Below, piece by piece: positions 1-7,452 of a stretch of DNA of 28,769 nucleotides. The DNA is from a virus: the IMG/VR virus record IMGVR_UViG_3300034027_000002, positions 1 to 28,769 of that record. One strand, 5' to 3'. Under the pieces are notes generated by a model that did not search any database, was not told where the DNA came from, and was given only the letters and a program-made list of their open reading frames with translations. Within the stretch, counting starts at the first letter, position 1. Every line of letters begins with the position of its first letter. The position numbers and the translations under genes are program-made.

Positions 1-14
1 GGTGTACGGAGATT

Positions 15-38
15 AAAAAACCCCAGGTTAAACTGAGG
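15..38 (-). terminator. Rho-independent terminator of the leftmost minus-strand gene
   Basis: Read on the minus strand, CCTCAG (33-38) pairs with CTGGGG (21-26), with one G-U pair and a six-base loop, and is followed directly by six T residues. It begins immediately after the stop codon of the 39-839 gene. Stem plus T-tract is the canonical intrinsic terminator form. Confidence 0.75.
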
Positions 39-839
39 TTAGAATCCAACAGGGGCGGCTAATGCCCCGTTTTGTGGGATAGTTCGCGTTCGGGTTTCAG
101 GAACCGTCGCTGCAAAACTATTAGGAGGTGCATATATAATTCGTTGGACTTCTTGGTTAAACGCCTCAAAACGCAGCCGAAACAACTGATCTGAGTCATC
201 GTAGGGGTTTATTTTTTCAGCCTTCTTGTAGAACACAATAGAGGCAGATGTGGGAAAGGTCTTATAAAATATGGGGCATACACCAAACCAATCAGAATCA
301 AAGGTTTTCCCAAGTGTTTGAGTCAGTAGGTATTTGTCGGTGGGTGTGATAGCTCCCCACTGGCATCTAGTCAGCGGCAAAGAATCCGCTTCTTTCATGC
401 GTAACTCAAAAGTGGTTTCTAAGGTGTTGAAGGCGTAATAATCAACATCTTCTCTTAGGCGGGAAAATCTGATTAACAGCTTAGAATTCTGCTTAACATC
501 CTTAAAGTTGTACTGCTCGTTGGTTGGGTCATAAGCATTCACTACTAAAATCGCGTACACATTCGGGTCAATATTAAATACTTTTCCCATTTCCGCAAAT
601 ATCTTGCGGCGGCGTTGTACTTGGTCTATGACAGTTTGCGCTGGGGTCGGGGTTAACTTTTTAAGCCCCCTATCAGCCGCCCACTGGGTATCTGCCACTG
701 TCCAATAACCGATCGCCCCCACACCAAACATAGCCATCAATAACACCGATGTCTTAGTTATCCATTCCCCTATTGGGGATTCTTTAGTGGGTAGAAGCTC
801 TCTGACAATGCCCGAAATAGCTTCTATTAAGCCGCCCAT
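39..839 (-). CDS. Hypothetical protein with one N-terminal membrane segment
   Basis: I do not recognise this 266-residue protein. Residues 1-20 could form an amphipathic helix (MGGLIEAISG...). Residues about 29-48 form a hydrophobic helix (SVLLMAMFGVGAIGYW), and the remaining roughly 215 residues are soluble and mixed alpha/beta. This suggests a protein anchored in the inner membrane by one helix. The frame is open from a GTG at 869. I prefer the ATG at 839 because the GTG has an AGG only one or two bases away, although the ATG has its AAGGGGG rather far upstream. It is the only gene on its strand here, has its own terminator, and is divergent from the SSB-like gene. It is too long for a typical holin, and no spanin or lysozyme motif is visible. 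A role in lysis or superinfection exclusion is possible but unsupported. Confidence 0.7.
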   Translation of the reverse strand: MGGLIEAISGIVRELLPTKESPIGEWITKTSVLLMAMFGVGAIGYWTVADTQWAADRGLKKLTPTPAQTVIDQVQRRRKIFAEMGKVFNIDPNVYAILVVNAYDPTNEQYNFKDVKQNSKLLIRFSRLREDVDYYAFNTLETTFELRMKEADSLPLTRCQWGAITPTDKYLLTQTLGKTFDSDWFGVCPIFYKTFPTSASIVFYKKAEKINPYDDSDQLFRLRFEAFNQEVQRIIYAPPNSFAATVPETRTRTIPQNGALAAPVGF

Positions 840-948
840 ATTATTTAACTCAACCCCCTTAATGGACACACCTTTATTTTACCGTCACATATAAATTCTT
901 GTTATGTGTTTACACCCCTTAGCCCCCTAAAATCTTATACCTCTTAAG

Positions 949-978
949 TTGTCAATTGGTAAATTATTGGTATATACT
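949..978 (+). promoter_or_regulatory. Promoter of the SSB/RNR block with operator site A in the spacer
   Basis: TTGTCA (949-954), an 18-bp spacer and TATACT (973-978) make a sigma70-like promoter about 70 bases before the ATG at 1053. The spacer holds two same-strand TTGGTA hexamers (956-961 and 967-972) exactly 11 bp apart, one helical turn. The 21-bp block 954-974 recurs without a mismatch, inverted, at 18747-18767. A site between -35 and -10 is a typical repressor position. Confidence 0.6.
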
Positions 979-1052
979 AAAGAGGTAGGGCAAACACAAA
1001 GCGTCGCCCCAACTAACAAAAATCAACACTAATTTAAAGGGAACAACCCAAC

Positions 1053-2045
1053 ATGATGAACATATTAGAAGCAATCCAAGCTAATAACACTGATACCATC
1101 GATATCAAACCGTTCGCACAAGTGTTTGTGGGTAACGCTTCAACCCAAAAAGGCGTAGGTGTTTTTATATCAGATGAGCAAGGGGAAAAAGCTGGTTTTG
1201 TTCCCACCGAAGGATCAGGGTGGATTAAACACAAACATGTATTTAAAAATGCTGACGAGTTTACTGAAGGTGTGATCAACGCATCGCCTAGAATGGTATT
1301 GTTAACTGCTTCTAGCTTAGGCATGTTTTCCAAAGAAACGGGTAAATATGAGCGTGATTACAATGACGACATCTACAAGGGGTATGATGGGATGCCGTTG
1401 TCCTGGTTTGATAAGCCAGAAAATCAAAACAGAATAAAAACCTATCCCAACAAAAACAAGTATGATCTCAAAACAAAATACATGGTGTTTTTCCTAGGGA
1501 AAGATAACGAGTTTTTGCATGAGATACCAATGCAGTTGACGTTAAAAGGTGTTGCAGGTGGTTCATTTGGTGGCAAACTCAAAGAATTTAAACAGAACTT
1601 CTGCACCGTAACCAAGAAAAACCGCGATTTGCGTAGTTCCTTCTGGGTACAGTGTGTCTTTCAACCAGTCTTTAAATCAGAACTTTTCCAATTTACTGGG
1701 GGTTCTGCCACTGTTGCTAAGGTTACAGGTTTTACCCCACTAACCGCCGATAACTTGGAACAACAACTAGAGCGAGTTTACTTATATCAGCCCGAAGTTG
1801 AAAAACGCTTAAAAGACGCTAGAGAATCACTAGCAGATTATGGCTGGGTCAAAGAAATCCAAATACCTATTGAAGAACCCACCCCACAAACTAAAGCGCC
1901 TGAAGCTTCTCCAGAAGGAAGCGCACTACTTAATCACATCCGAAACAGTATTATCCCAGATGATATTAAGTACTCTGATAATGACATTGTGTATGGGAAA
2001 AGCGAAACTTTAGCGCCTGAAGATGAAAGCGATATCCCATTCTAA
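1053..2045 (+). CDS. Phage single-stranded DNA-binding protein-like
   Basis: A 330-residue protein probably coating single-stranded DNA during phage replication. The main evidence is the C-terminus: after a polar, proline-rich tail (about residues 265-325) it ends acidic-then-hydrophobic, EDESDIPF. This matches the conserved SSB tip (DDDIPF type) that recruits other replication proteins. The first 240 residues are a mixed beta-rich core that I do not recognise as a classical OB fold; from memory it resembles the cyanobacterial family DUF5895. AAAGGGA before the ATG provides a ribosome binding site; a second ATG follows immediately. It is the first gene of the DNA-metabolism block, consistent with a replication role. 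The SSB-type tail is visible directly; DNA binding by the core is inference. Confidence 0.65.
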   Translation: MMNILEAIQANNTDTIDIKPFAQVFVGNASTQKGVGVFISDEQGEKAGFVPTEGSGWIKHKHVFKNADEFTEGVINASPRMVLLTASSLGMFSKETGKYERDYNDDIYKGYDGMPLSWFDKPENQNRIKTYPNKNKYDLKTKYMVFFLGKDNEFLHEIPMQLTLKGVAGGSFGGKLKEFKQNFCTVTKKNRDLRSSFWVQCVFQPVFKSELFQFTGGSATVAKVTGFTPLTADNLEQQLERVYLYQPEVEKRLKDARESLADYGWVKEIQIPIEEPTPQTKAPEASPEGSALLNHIRNSIIPDDIKYSDNDIVYGKSETLAPEDESDIPF

Positions 2046-2062
2046 CCCCCACCAATAATCCA

Positions 2063-2089
2063 AATGTCCCACTAATTTTGTGGGACATT
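2063..2089. terminator. Repeated hairpin, copy 1 (ATGTCCCAC/GTGGGACAT)
   Basis: AATGTCCCAC (2063-2072) and GTGGGACATT (2080-2089) are perfect complements around a seven-base loop. A loose T-rich stretch follows. It separates the SSB-like gene from the RNR gene. Three further copies occur at 4680, 18190 and 24194. It is likely a terminator or transcript-end structure, although the T-tract is poor. Confidence 0.6.
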
Positions 2090-2120
2090 GAGTGTTTTTA
2101 GTAAATTTTAGGTGATTAAT

Positions 2121-3887
2121 ATGAGTAAGTACGCAGCTAAAACCGGAAGAGTGCGCCGTTATGAGTCCGATGTCCAAAACAATGTTCCCATCGATCAGCG
2201 GCTTTTGCCAGTGTCATGCACGATTTACCTCTATAAAAAAGCGTTGCATGAGCTATTAGAATTTTGTTCTAAGTCTCTCCGGTTCGGTTCAGGGGTAAAA
2301 GTTCATTTCGGTAGCGATGACTTGACCCCTGAGAAGCTAACAGAAATTAAAGAGTGGTACTTCATGATCGATGAAGCCCACCCAGATTTTAATAAAATAT
2401 TCGCTTTGCCCACCTACTTGAGAACCCGGTATCTATCCCCTGCCGCCTTTAAAAATAGATTTGGGGACAACCCGTATTTAAAACATCGAATTATAACCGT
2501 TGCTGATTCGATGCAAGAAAACCAACCGGGCAAAGACTCAATCGAAGAATCATGGTACAGCTTCGAGGTTGCCTTGCAGCTTGGTTATGTTCCTATCGTT
2601 GACTTATCCCACCTAAGACCCGCTGGGACACCCTCAGGCTCAACCACAGCCGCTAAACAATTGATTGCTACTGGTCCGCTTGGAATGGGAGATGACCCCC
2701 GTAACCCAGAATCAGGGTCATTTGTGTCCATTTACGCTAGAATATTCGACTTTTTACGAAGTGGGGATATAGTTGCGCTGATGCAATTACTTGGGCAATT
2801 GAACCGAACACTATTACAAGGCAGAGAAAAAACGGGGATTATTTGCACCGGGATAGATTACGAGTCCCCGCACGTGGAAAGATATTTAAATTTCCCACTG
2901 ATGAAGCTGCTGGGAAGCCAGAAAAAAGCTATCAGAATCGATGAAGGTTTGTTAGAGTTTCCTGAACTAATGCAATTGATTTGTGCAAAAGTCAATAGTG
3001 AATCATTGTTTTTAGAGAAAAAATTACCTGGTGGTTTACTAAGTAATGTGTGTGGGGAAATTGCAATGTTACCCGAAGCAACATGCAACTTACAACACAC
3101 CAACGCCGGAATGATTGAAAAACCAGGGGATATCCCTCAAGCAATGGCTGAGGTTTCCTACGACTTGATTCAAAACTGGTTAACGTGGCGGGATAATGTT
3201 TCTCCCGATGTGGCAAACATTTATTTACCACTAGAGGATGATCGGCAAGTTGGTTTAGGTTGGATTGGTTGGGCTAATTTCATGGCTAACCAACAAGTTA
3301 CCTATTATGAGTTTGCCCACACCCTCAAAAACTTTTTAGATGAAGTAGAGCAAGGTTTTCCCAATATACGCGCCCCTAAAACCACAGCAGAGGAAATATG
3401 TATGAATTTGTATGTGGGGTACATCAGATGCAGCGAAATGGGAGAGGAATACGGTATTGATAGAATGTTCACAATTGCCCCTACTCAGTCACTATTTGCA
3501 ACTACCAAAGATATCAACGGGAATACATGCTCTCGCGGTATCGTTGCCCCATTCGCTAGACGTATAAGACGGTCTAGCGACAGTAAAAAATCACAATTCG
3601 TTTTCCACGGTAAAGAAATAGAAATTGCTTCTGAGGTGGGTAGTGATGTACATGAATTGTTACATGATCAATGGCAGCGTCTAATGAATTTAACAGGTAA
3701 AGCCCATACAATTACTTATGATTTATGGCATAATATCGACGTTAACTGGTTAACTTCATTTATTACTGAAATGAATTTAGTGACCACTTACTACAACTTT
3801 TCAAGTAGCTTGAATAATGATTATCTCGATAAGGGAAAAATTCAGCAACTTGATGTAAATTCAATGACTTGTGATTGTGCCCAATAG
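2121..3887 (+). CDS. nrdA: Class I ribonucleotide reductase large (alpha) subunit, compact divergent form
   Basis: It would reduce ribonucleotides to deoxyribonucleotides with the diiron partner encoded next. Visible RNR signatures, in order (588 residues from the ATG at 2121): HLRPAGTP then a TGPLG loop (164-188), the usual 'RPkG...GP' region; C242 in a predicted strand; N309-V-C311-G-E313, the active-site NxCxE motif with the thiyl cysteine; C322, the expected redox partner; R375-QVGLGWIGW, the usual RxIGLGxxG motif; APTQS (453-457), the phosphate-binding loop; Y557-Y558, the tyrosine dyad of class I radical transfer; and C584/C586 at the C-terminus for re-reduction. At 588 residues it is well below the usual 700-760 and lacks an N-terminal ATP-cone, so dATP feedback may be absent. 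The frame opens at a GTG at 2112, but AGGTG is better read as the ribosome binding site for the ATG at 2121. The tyrosine dyad and the neighbour argue against class II. Confidence 0.8.
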   Translation: MSKYAAKTGRVRRYESDVQNNVPIDQRLLPVSCTIYLYKKALHELLEFCSKSLRFGSGVKVHFGSDDLTPEKLTEIKEWYFMIDEAHPDFNKIFALPTYLRTRYLSPAAFKNRFGDNPYLKHRIITVADSMQENQPGKDSIEESWYSFEVALQLGYVPIVDLSHLRPAGTPSGSTTAAKQLIATGPLGMGDDPRNPESGSFVSIYARIFDFLRSGDIVALMQLLGQLNRTLLQGREKTGIICTGIDYESPHVERYLNFPLMKLLGSQKKAIRIDEGLLEFPELMQLICAKVNSESLFLEKKLPGGLLSNVCGEIAMLPEATCNLQHTNAGMIEKPGDIPQAMAEVSYDLIQNWLTWRDNVSPDVANIYLPLEDDRQVGLGWIGWANFMANQQVTYYEFAHTLKNFLDEVEQGFPNIRAPKTTAEEICMNLYVGYIRCSEMGEEYGIDRMFTIAPTQSLFATTKDINGNTCSRGIVAPFARRIRRSSDSKKSQFVFHGKEIEIASEVGSDVHELLHDQWQRLMNLTGKAHTITYDLWHNIDVNWLTSFITEMNLVTTYYNFSSSLNNDYLDKGKIQQLDVNSMTCDCAQ

Positions 3888-3920
3888 TTTAGGTTTTCCC
3901 ACATTTTTAAGGTGAATTTC

Positions 3921-4658
3921 ATGACAAATATATACACGGTAGAAACTCTTGAATCGCAGCGTACAGTATGGAAAGCTAAACCTATTAAATGGGAACCGCT
4001 AGAAATCGAAGAATTAGAGCCAGCTATACAACGAGCGATCGCCCTAGGATTAGTTTTAGAATTACCCGTTGCTGGCTGGGTGGGTGATGCCGTTAAATTT
4101 CTTCAAAGTCGAGTAAGCCCCGCAACCCTTAAATCAATGGGCAAAAATATCAACGATGAGAGAAATCATTACAACTCGTTTATGTATGCGTCGGCAGTTT
4201 ACACACCAACCGTTGAAATGACTAAGGAAGCCGACGCGATCGCCGCTGCATGGGACGAACACCCAGCCAGTACACTTATGAAAGCTGCTACATCAGAAAG
4301 TGGTGTTTTTCTCCCATCTTTGTTTTTGTTGTCCCAATTTGGGGGGCATGAGTTAGCAAACATAGGGACGCAAATATCAGAAGATGAATTTAGGCACGTC
4401 GTCATAAATTGGAACGTCCTAAAAGTAATGGGAGAACAACGATCAGCTTTTACATCTTTACGCGACTTACGCCTCCAAACCCTTGAGTTTATATTTAGAG
4501 ATGTTGTTGTCCCAGACATGGGGATTGACCTAGATTTTATGCTGGAGCAATCTGATCTGTTAGTTCAAGATGGGCACGCACCAGAGTTACAAACCCTTAG
4601 CCGCCACGCTGTTTATATGGTTCCGTTTGAAAATGAAAACGAAGCCCTCTATAAATAA
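3921..4658 (+). CDS. nrdB: Ribonucleotide reductase small (beta) subunit-like, ferritin-type dimetal protein
   Basis: Expected to hold the dimetal cofactor that generates the radical for the large subunit encoded 33 bp upstream. Numbered from the ATG at 3921 (AAGG eight bases before; a GTG at 3912 lies within that site), the protein has 245 residues, against 320-375 for typical NrdF/NrdB. Candidate metal ligands fit the six-ligand R2 pattern: E47 (tentative), E80-R-N-H83, E126 and E156-F-R-H159, two EXXH helices. The position four after the first histidine, the radical tyrosine in E. coli R2 (H118/Y122), is F87, as in chlamydial class Ic R2 with a Mn/Fe cofactor. Tyr84 is adjacent. The C-terminal tail carries tyrosines (VYMVPF, ALYK) that could serve in docking or radical transfer. 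The shortened stretch between E83-H86-like and E126 helices is odd. Family is well supported; cofactor type is inference. Confidence 0.72.
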   Translation: MTNIYTVETLESQRTVWKAKPIKWEPLEIEELEPAIQRAIALGLVLELPVAGWVGDAVKFLQSRVSPATLKSMGKNINDERNHYNSFMYASAVYTPTVEMTKEADAIAAAWDEHPASTLMKAATSESGVFLPSLFLLSQFGGHELANIGTQISEDEFRHVVINWNVLKVMGEQRSAFTSLRDLRLQTLEFIFRDVVVPDMGIDLDFMLEQSDLLVQDGHAPELQTLSRHAVYMVPFENENEALYK

Positions 4659-4679
4659 ACCAATTCAATAAATTTTCCC

Positions 4680-4706
4680 AATGTCCCACTAATTTAGTGG
4701 GACATT
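4680..4706. terminator. Repeated hairpin, copy 2
   Basis: AATGTCCCAC (4680-4689) pairs with GTGGGACATT (4697-4706). The loop bases CTAATTTAG extend the palindrome further. It lies 22 bases after the small RNR subunit stop and directly before the promoter of the next gene, so it probably ends the SSB-RNR transcript. The following bases are T-rich (TTGTTATTTTT), the best T-tract of the four copies. Confidence 0.65.
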
Positions 4707-4741
4707 GTTATTTTTAGTGTTATTATTGGTATAACACCAAT
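4705..4741 (+). promoter_or_regulatory. Promoter with palindromic operator site B
   Basis: ATTGGT-ATAAC-ACCAAT (4725-4741) is a perfect inverted repeat of the TTGGTA element. It covers a possible -10 (TATAAC, 4730-4735) with TTGTTA (4705-4710) as a wide-spaced -35. It lies 20 bases before the ATG at 4761. The degenerate TTAGTG 11 bp upstream may be a weak tandem half-site. Confidence 0.5.
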
Positions 4742-4760
4742 AGTTCAGGTATGATAACAG

Positions 4761-5327
4761 ATGTTTGAATTGACCGAAGAAGAGCTACAAAAATTAGATG
4801 AGAACCGCACCCTAAATCGCTGGTCATTGCTACCTTATGAATTTGTACAAGCTGCTTACCCCTCATTGCTGTACACCGAAGCGGCGGAAGTTTATTTACC
4901 ACTGCTAACCTCCGCTCATAAAGCTTGTTATTTTTATCAGGCACAATCTCATAATTTAGGATTAGCCGAAAGTTTTTTGATAACAGTGTTTCAGGAGTTA
5001 GCTGATTTATATGTGACTTCAATTAAGGAAAAAGACCAACCTAAAAACTGGGTGGAATCATTGTTTGAAGTGGAAAAAAGTAATACTTACATTGCTTTGG
5101 AAGCGGTAACTCAAGTAATGAGGTACGGTGCTGAAAAGTATGGGGAAAATAGTTGGCGATCGCTACCAGCAGAAGCGCACTTAGATCACATGATTGAACA
5201 TATTTACAAAGAAATGATAGGGGACAATCGAGAGCCGAATATTTCCCATGCGTTGTGTAGATGTGTGTTTGCCACTTCTTTAATCCATGCCGAAATAGAA
5301 GCGCGGGAAATGTTCCATGAAGACTAA
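4761..5327 (+). CDS. dATP/dGTP pyrophosphohydrolase-like protein (DUF5664/MazG-like domain)
   Basis: 188 residues, all helical. The C-terminal half matches the consensus of the dATP/dGTP diphosphohydrolase (DUF5664) domain as I remember it: RYGAEKYGENSWR (about residues 121-133), then DHMIEHIYKEMIGD, then a final helix with HALCRCVF. That family hydrolyses purine dNTPs to dNMPs and sits in the all-alpha NTP pyrophosphatase group with MazG and the MazZ enzymes of diaminopurine phages. The N-terminal 110 residues are additional helices I cannot place. It is the first gene after promoter B and overlaps the RusA gene by 11 bases, so the two are translationally coupled. Its neighbours (RNR, dCTP deaminase) support a nucleotide-pool role. 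No PurZ-like gene is visible, so diaminopurine DNA should not be assumed. Confidence 0.6.
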   Translation: MFELTEEELQKLDENRTLNRWSLLPYEFVQAAYPSLLYTEAAEVYLPLLTSAHKACYFYQAQSHNLGLAESFLITVFQELADLYVTSIKEKDQPKNWVESLFEVEKSNTYIALEAVTQVMRYGAEKYGENSWRSLPAEAHLDHMIEHIYKEMIGDNREPNISHALCRCVFATSLIHAEIEAREMFHED

Positions 5328-5778
5328 TAAAATCACAGTTGAATTAATATTTGAATCACCAATACAGTTTCAAATAGAAGGTGCATTTGTCCCCAAAGCT
5401 AGACCTAGGGTTAATATGAAAACCCACCAAGTTTACATGGACTCAACATATACCACCTCTCAAGAATTAATCATGAGACAAATGCTAGCTAATTGGCGTG
5501 GTGAAACAATACAACGAGCTAACATAATGTGTTTTTTGAGGGGTAATTTACCCGGTGATGTGGATAATTTAGTGGGTGCTGTGTTGGATGCGATGAAGAA
5601 AGGTGAAATAATTGCCGACGATACTAAGGCAGTTATCCCAGTATTGTATGCCGAGTGGGAAAAAGCTGATTACACCGGGGCATTAATTTATTTACAACCC
5701 GTAGCTATTCCCAAAACCCCCACTTCGATATCACCCAGTCAAGAATTGTTTACTGATTTTTTGGAGTTTCCCACATGA
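5317..5778 (+). CDS. rusA: RusA-type Holliday junction resolvase
   Basis: 153 residues. RusA-family nucleases are dimeric metal-dependent enzymes that cut four-way junctions, removing branches from replicating or recombining phage DNA before packaging. The defining motif is clear: GDVDNLVGAVLDAMKKG (about residues 79-95) followed by IADDTKAV, supplying the conserved acidic residues (the DxDN, LDA and DD elements). The N-terminal PKARPR (27-32) corresponds to the family's conserved 'PxxRPR' strand. The ATG at 5317 overlaps the preceding gene by 11 bases and the stop overlaps the next start (ATGA), placing it inside a tightly coupled operon with dCTP deaminase. The C-terminal 25 residues are a proline/serine-rich extension of unknown role. 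Confidence 0.85.
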   Translation: MKTNKITVELIFESPIQFQIEGAFVPKARPRVNMKTHQVYMDSTYTTSQELIMRQMLANWRGETIQRANIMCFLRGNLPGDVDNLVGAVLDAMKKGEIIADDTKAVIPVLYAEWEKADYTGALIYLQPVAIPKTPTSISPSQELFTDFLEFPT

Positions 5779-6377
5779 TTAATTTTTTCGCCCCAACCCA
5801 AGGTATTCTTTCTGATCGCGACATCATTAAAACTTTTGCCGAGCCAACATCACCCGGTAAAATAACGCCATTTTTCCCATATTTGATTAAGGAGGGGTTA
5901 AGCTACGGTCTTAGTAGTTTCGGCTATGACTTCCGGCTATCTCCCCATGATTTTTATGTGATGCCGTTTACTGAGGGCTATGTAATTGATCCTAAATCAT
6001 TAACCAAGGAACAGTTAAATCACCAACAAGCAACCATTGATGAATCCGGCGTATATTTCATCATCCCACCTAATTCGTATGCTTTGGGATGCTTTGTAGA
6101 ATACATAGAAATGCCAGATGATGTTATAGGTATTTGTTGGGGAAAATCTACTAATGCCCGAAGCGGTTTAATAATTAATGTAACGCCAATTGAACCCGGT
6201 TGGCATGGGTGGATAACGGTTGAGATAACTAATTCTTCGCCAAACCCTTGTAAAGTATATTGCGAAGGGATAGCACAATATACGTTTTTCAGAGGAAAAG
6301 AACCACAAGTTAAATACGAAAGTCGTAAATATCAGGACCAACAATCAGAGGTTACATTACCCCGCGTCACGCCCTAA
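5775..6377 (+). CDS. dcd: dCTP deaminase (dUTPase superfamily)
   Basis: 200 residues, the usual Dcd length. The enzyme deaminates dCTP to dUTP, feeding dTTP synthesis, and works as a homotrimer. Visible motifs: SSFGYDFRL (about 47-55), the 'SSxxDxRLG'-like strand near the N-terminus; GKSTNARSGLIINVTPIEPGWHG (about 123-145), the nucleotide-binding and active-site block; and the glutamate of the following strand ITVEITNSS, the position of the catalytic Glu in E. coli Dcd. It starts within the RusA stop (ATGA overlap). The last 11 bases overlap the end of the convergent tail gene. A bifunctional dCTP deaminase/dUTPase cannot be excluded from sequence alone. Confidence 0.87.
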   Translation: MINFFAPTQGILSDRDIIKTFAEPTSPGKITPFFPYLIKEGLSYGLSSFGYDFRLSPHDFYVMPFTEGYVIDPKSLTKEQLNHQQATIDESGVYFIIPPNSYALGCFVEYIEMPDDVIGICWGKSTNARSGLIINVTPIEPGWHGWITVEITNSSPNPCKVYCEGIAQYTFFRGKEPQVKYESRKYQDQQSEVTLPRVTP

Positions 6378-7452
6378 TATCACCGACATTTTCACTTAAT
6401 CCTATTGTCCCAAATAACTGCAACTCACCAACACAGATATGATCTATGTTGGTGTTTTGTTGATAAAAATGAAAATAATAAGTATCTCTAGGCTCGTTGA
6501 ATTGTCCCAAGCCACCTAAATAAAATTCCGTCCACCCATTGTTTAAGTTTCCAGCGAACAGATGATTGTAACCACCATCATAAACATTGAAGTTGGTTGC
6601 CCCAGCAAACCCCTCAGCCCACGAAAAAATTCTGAGCCGTTGGATAGCATATGCCATTCTGATATTTAAACCTTGAGGACTTGTGGAGAAATTTATTTTA
6701 ACGCCCATTTCCCCAAACGGAGAACGGTTTACAACCATGCCACTATAAGGATCATTATTTTTTAGAAAATCTGTGTTAAGCTGACGGAAATTTTTAGAAG
6801 AATTGAAATAAGTATACTGGTGTACCGCTGTTGCATTGTAAGGTAATTCAATTTCAGTTACACGCCGATAAATGGCGTAATCATCTTGGACTTGTATCAA
6901 AGTTTCATCAGTTACCCCGGAAGATATCGGTATTAAATCATTAAGTTGTAAATAACCATAACCTATCGGAACCCGCGCACCTTGTTGAATAACTTGGGCG
7001 GCTCGATCAATAATATTGTTTTCCCGGTTGGCGGGGTCACTGCTTTTTTTCTGCTGGGGGCTTAATACCTCAGCAATCCCCCCAGCTATCAATGATGCAC
7101 CCATCAACCCAACCCCAGCCCCCACACCTGGGATAAACAAAGCAACCCCTACCAACGCAACCCCTAATAATCCTCTTAATATAGGGCTTCCGCTTTCTCC
7201 CTCAATGATTGGGGAAAATATTATTTGGTCTTCAGCTAGTTCTAATAACTCATCAGCGGTTGCCAACTCACGCAAGTTTTCCCCGGTTACTACTGAGTAT
7301 CTGTTACCTAATTCCCCACTTGTGTTTAAATAGTCGAAAAATCCGGGCTTTTGAAATCCAATAGCCCGGATTGCTTCGGCGGGGCTTGAAACGTCTAAGT
7401 CCCAAGTTTCCCCGAATAACTCCCCCAATTCAGCTTGAAGTATAACTTTCAT
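6367..7452 (-). CDS. Lambda I-like tail tip assembly protein with a C-terminal extension
   Basis: 361 residues. Residues 1-85 look like the beta-grasp domain of the lambda tail assembly protein I family. They are followed by a glycine-rich hydrophobic stretch (about 92-130, LLGVALVGVALFIPGVGAG...) and the conserved ARVPIGYGYLQLN segment (about 158-170), the 'G..VPv.YG' signature of this family. In lambda, I helps assemble the tail-tip complex. Residues about 190-361 are an aromatic, beta-rich extension not found in lambda I, possibly a carbohydrate- or partner-binding domain. Its K-like partner is also on this strand but is separated by the helicase gene. Its start lies inside the preceding ribbon-helix-helix gene (23-base overlap), so the two share a transcript. 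No terminator is seen after it. Confidence 0.72.
   Translation of the reverse strand: MKVILQAELGELFGETWDLDVSSPAEAIRAIGFQKPGFFDYLNTSGELGNRYSVVTGENLRELATADELLELAEDQIIFSPIIEGESGSPILRGLLGVALVGVALFIPGVGAGVGLMGASLIAGGIAEVLSPQQKKSSDPANRENNIIDRAAQVIQQGARVPIGYGYLQLNDLIPISSGVTDETLIQVQDDYAIYRRVTEIELPYNATAVHQYTYFNSSKNFRQLNTDFLKNNDPYSGMVVNRSPFGEMGVKINFSTSPQGLNIRMAYAIQRLRIFSWAEGFAGATNFNVYDGGYNHLFAGNLNNGWTEFYLGGLGQFNEPRDTYYFHFYQQNTNIDHICVGELQLFGTIGLSENVGDIRA

Noticed and set aside
1034-1333. Minus-strand reading frame over the start of the SSB-like gene
   Set aside because: A shadow of the SSB-like gene; it would also overlap promoter A. Similar shadows opposite the RNR, helicase, terminase and tape measure genes were left out for the same reason.
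2112-2120. GTG at 2112 (and likewise GTG at 3912 and 18745) as start codons
   Set aside because: In each case the GTG is part of an AGGTG ribosome binding site placed correctly for an ATG six to nine bases further on.
4761-5327. Diaminopurine (Z) genome
   Set aside because: Only a MazG/MazZ-type domain and a family A polymerase are present. No PurZ-like adenylosuccinate synthetase homologue or DatZ was seen, so the claim is not supported by this window.
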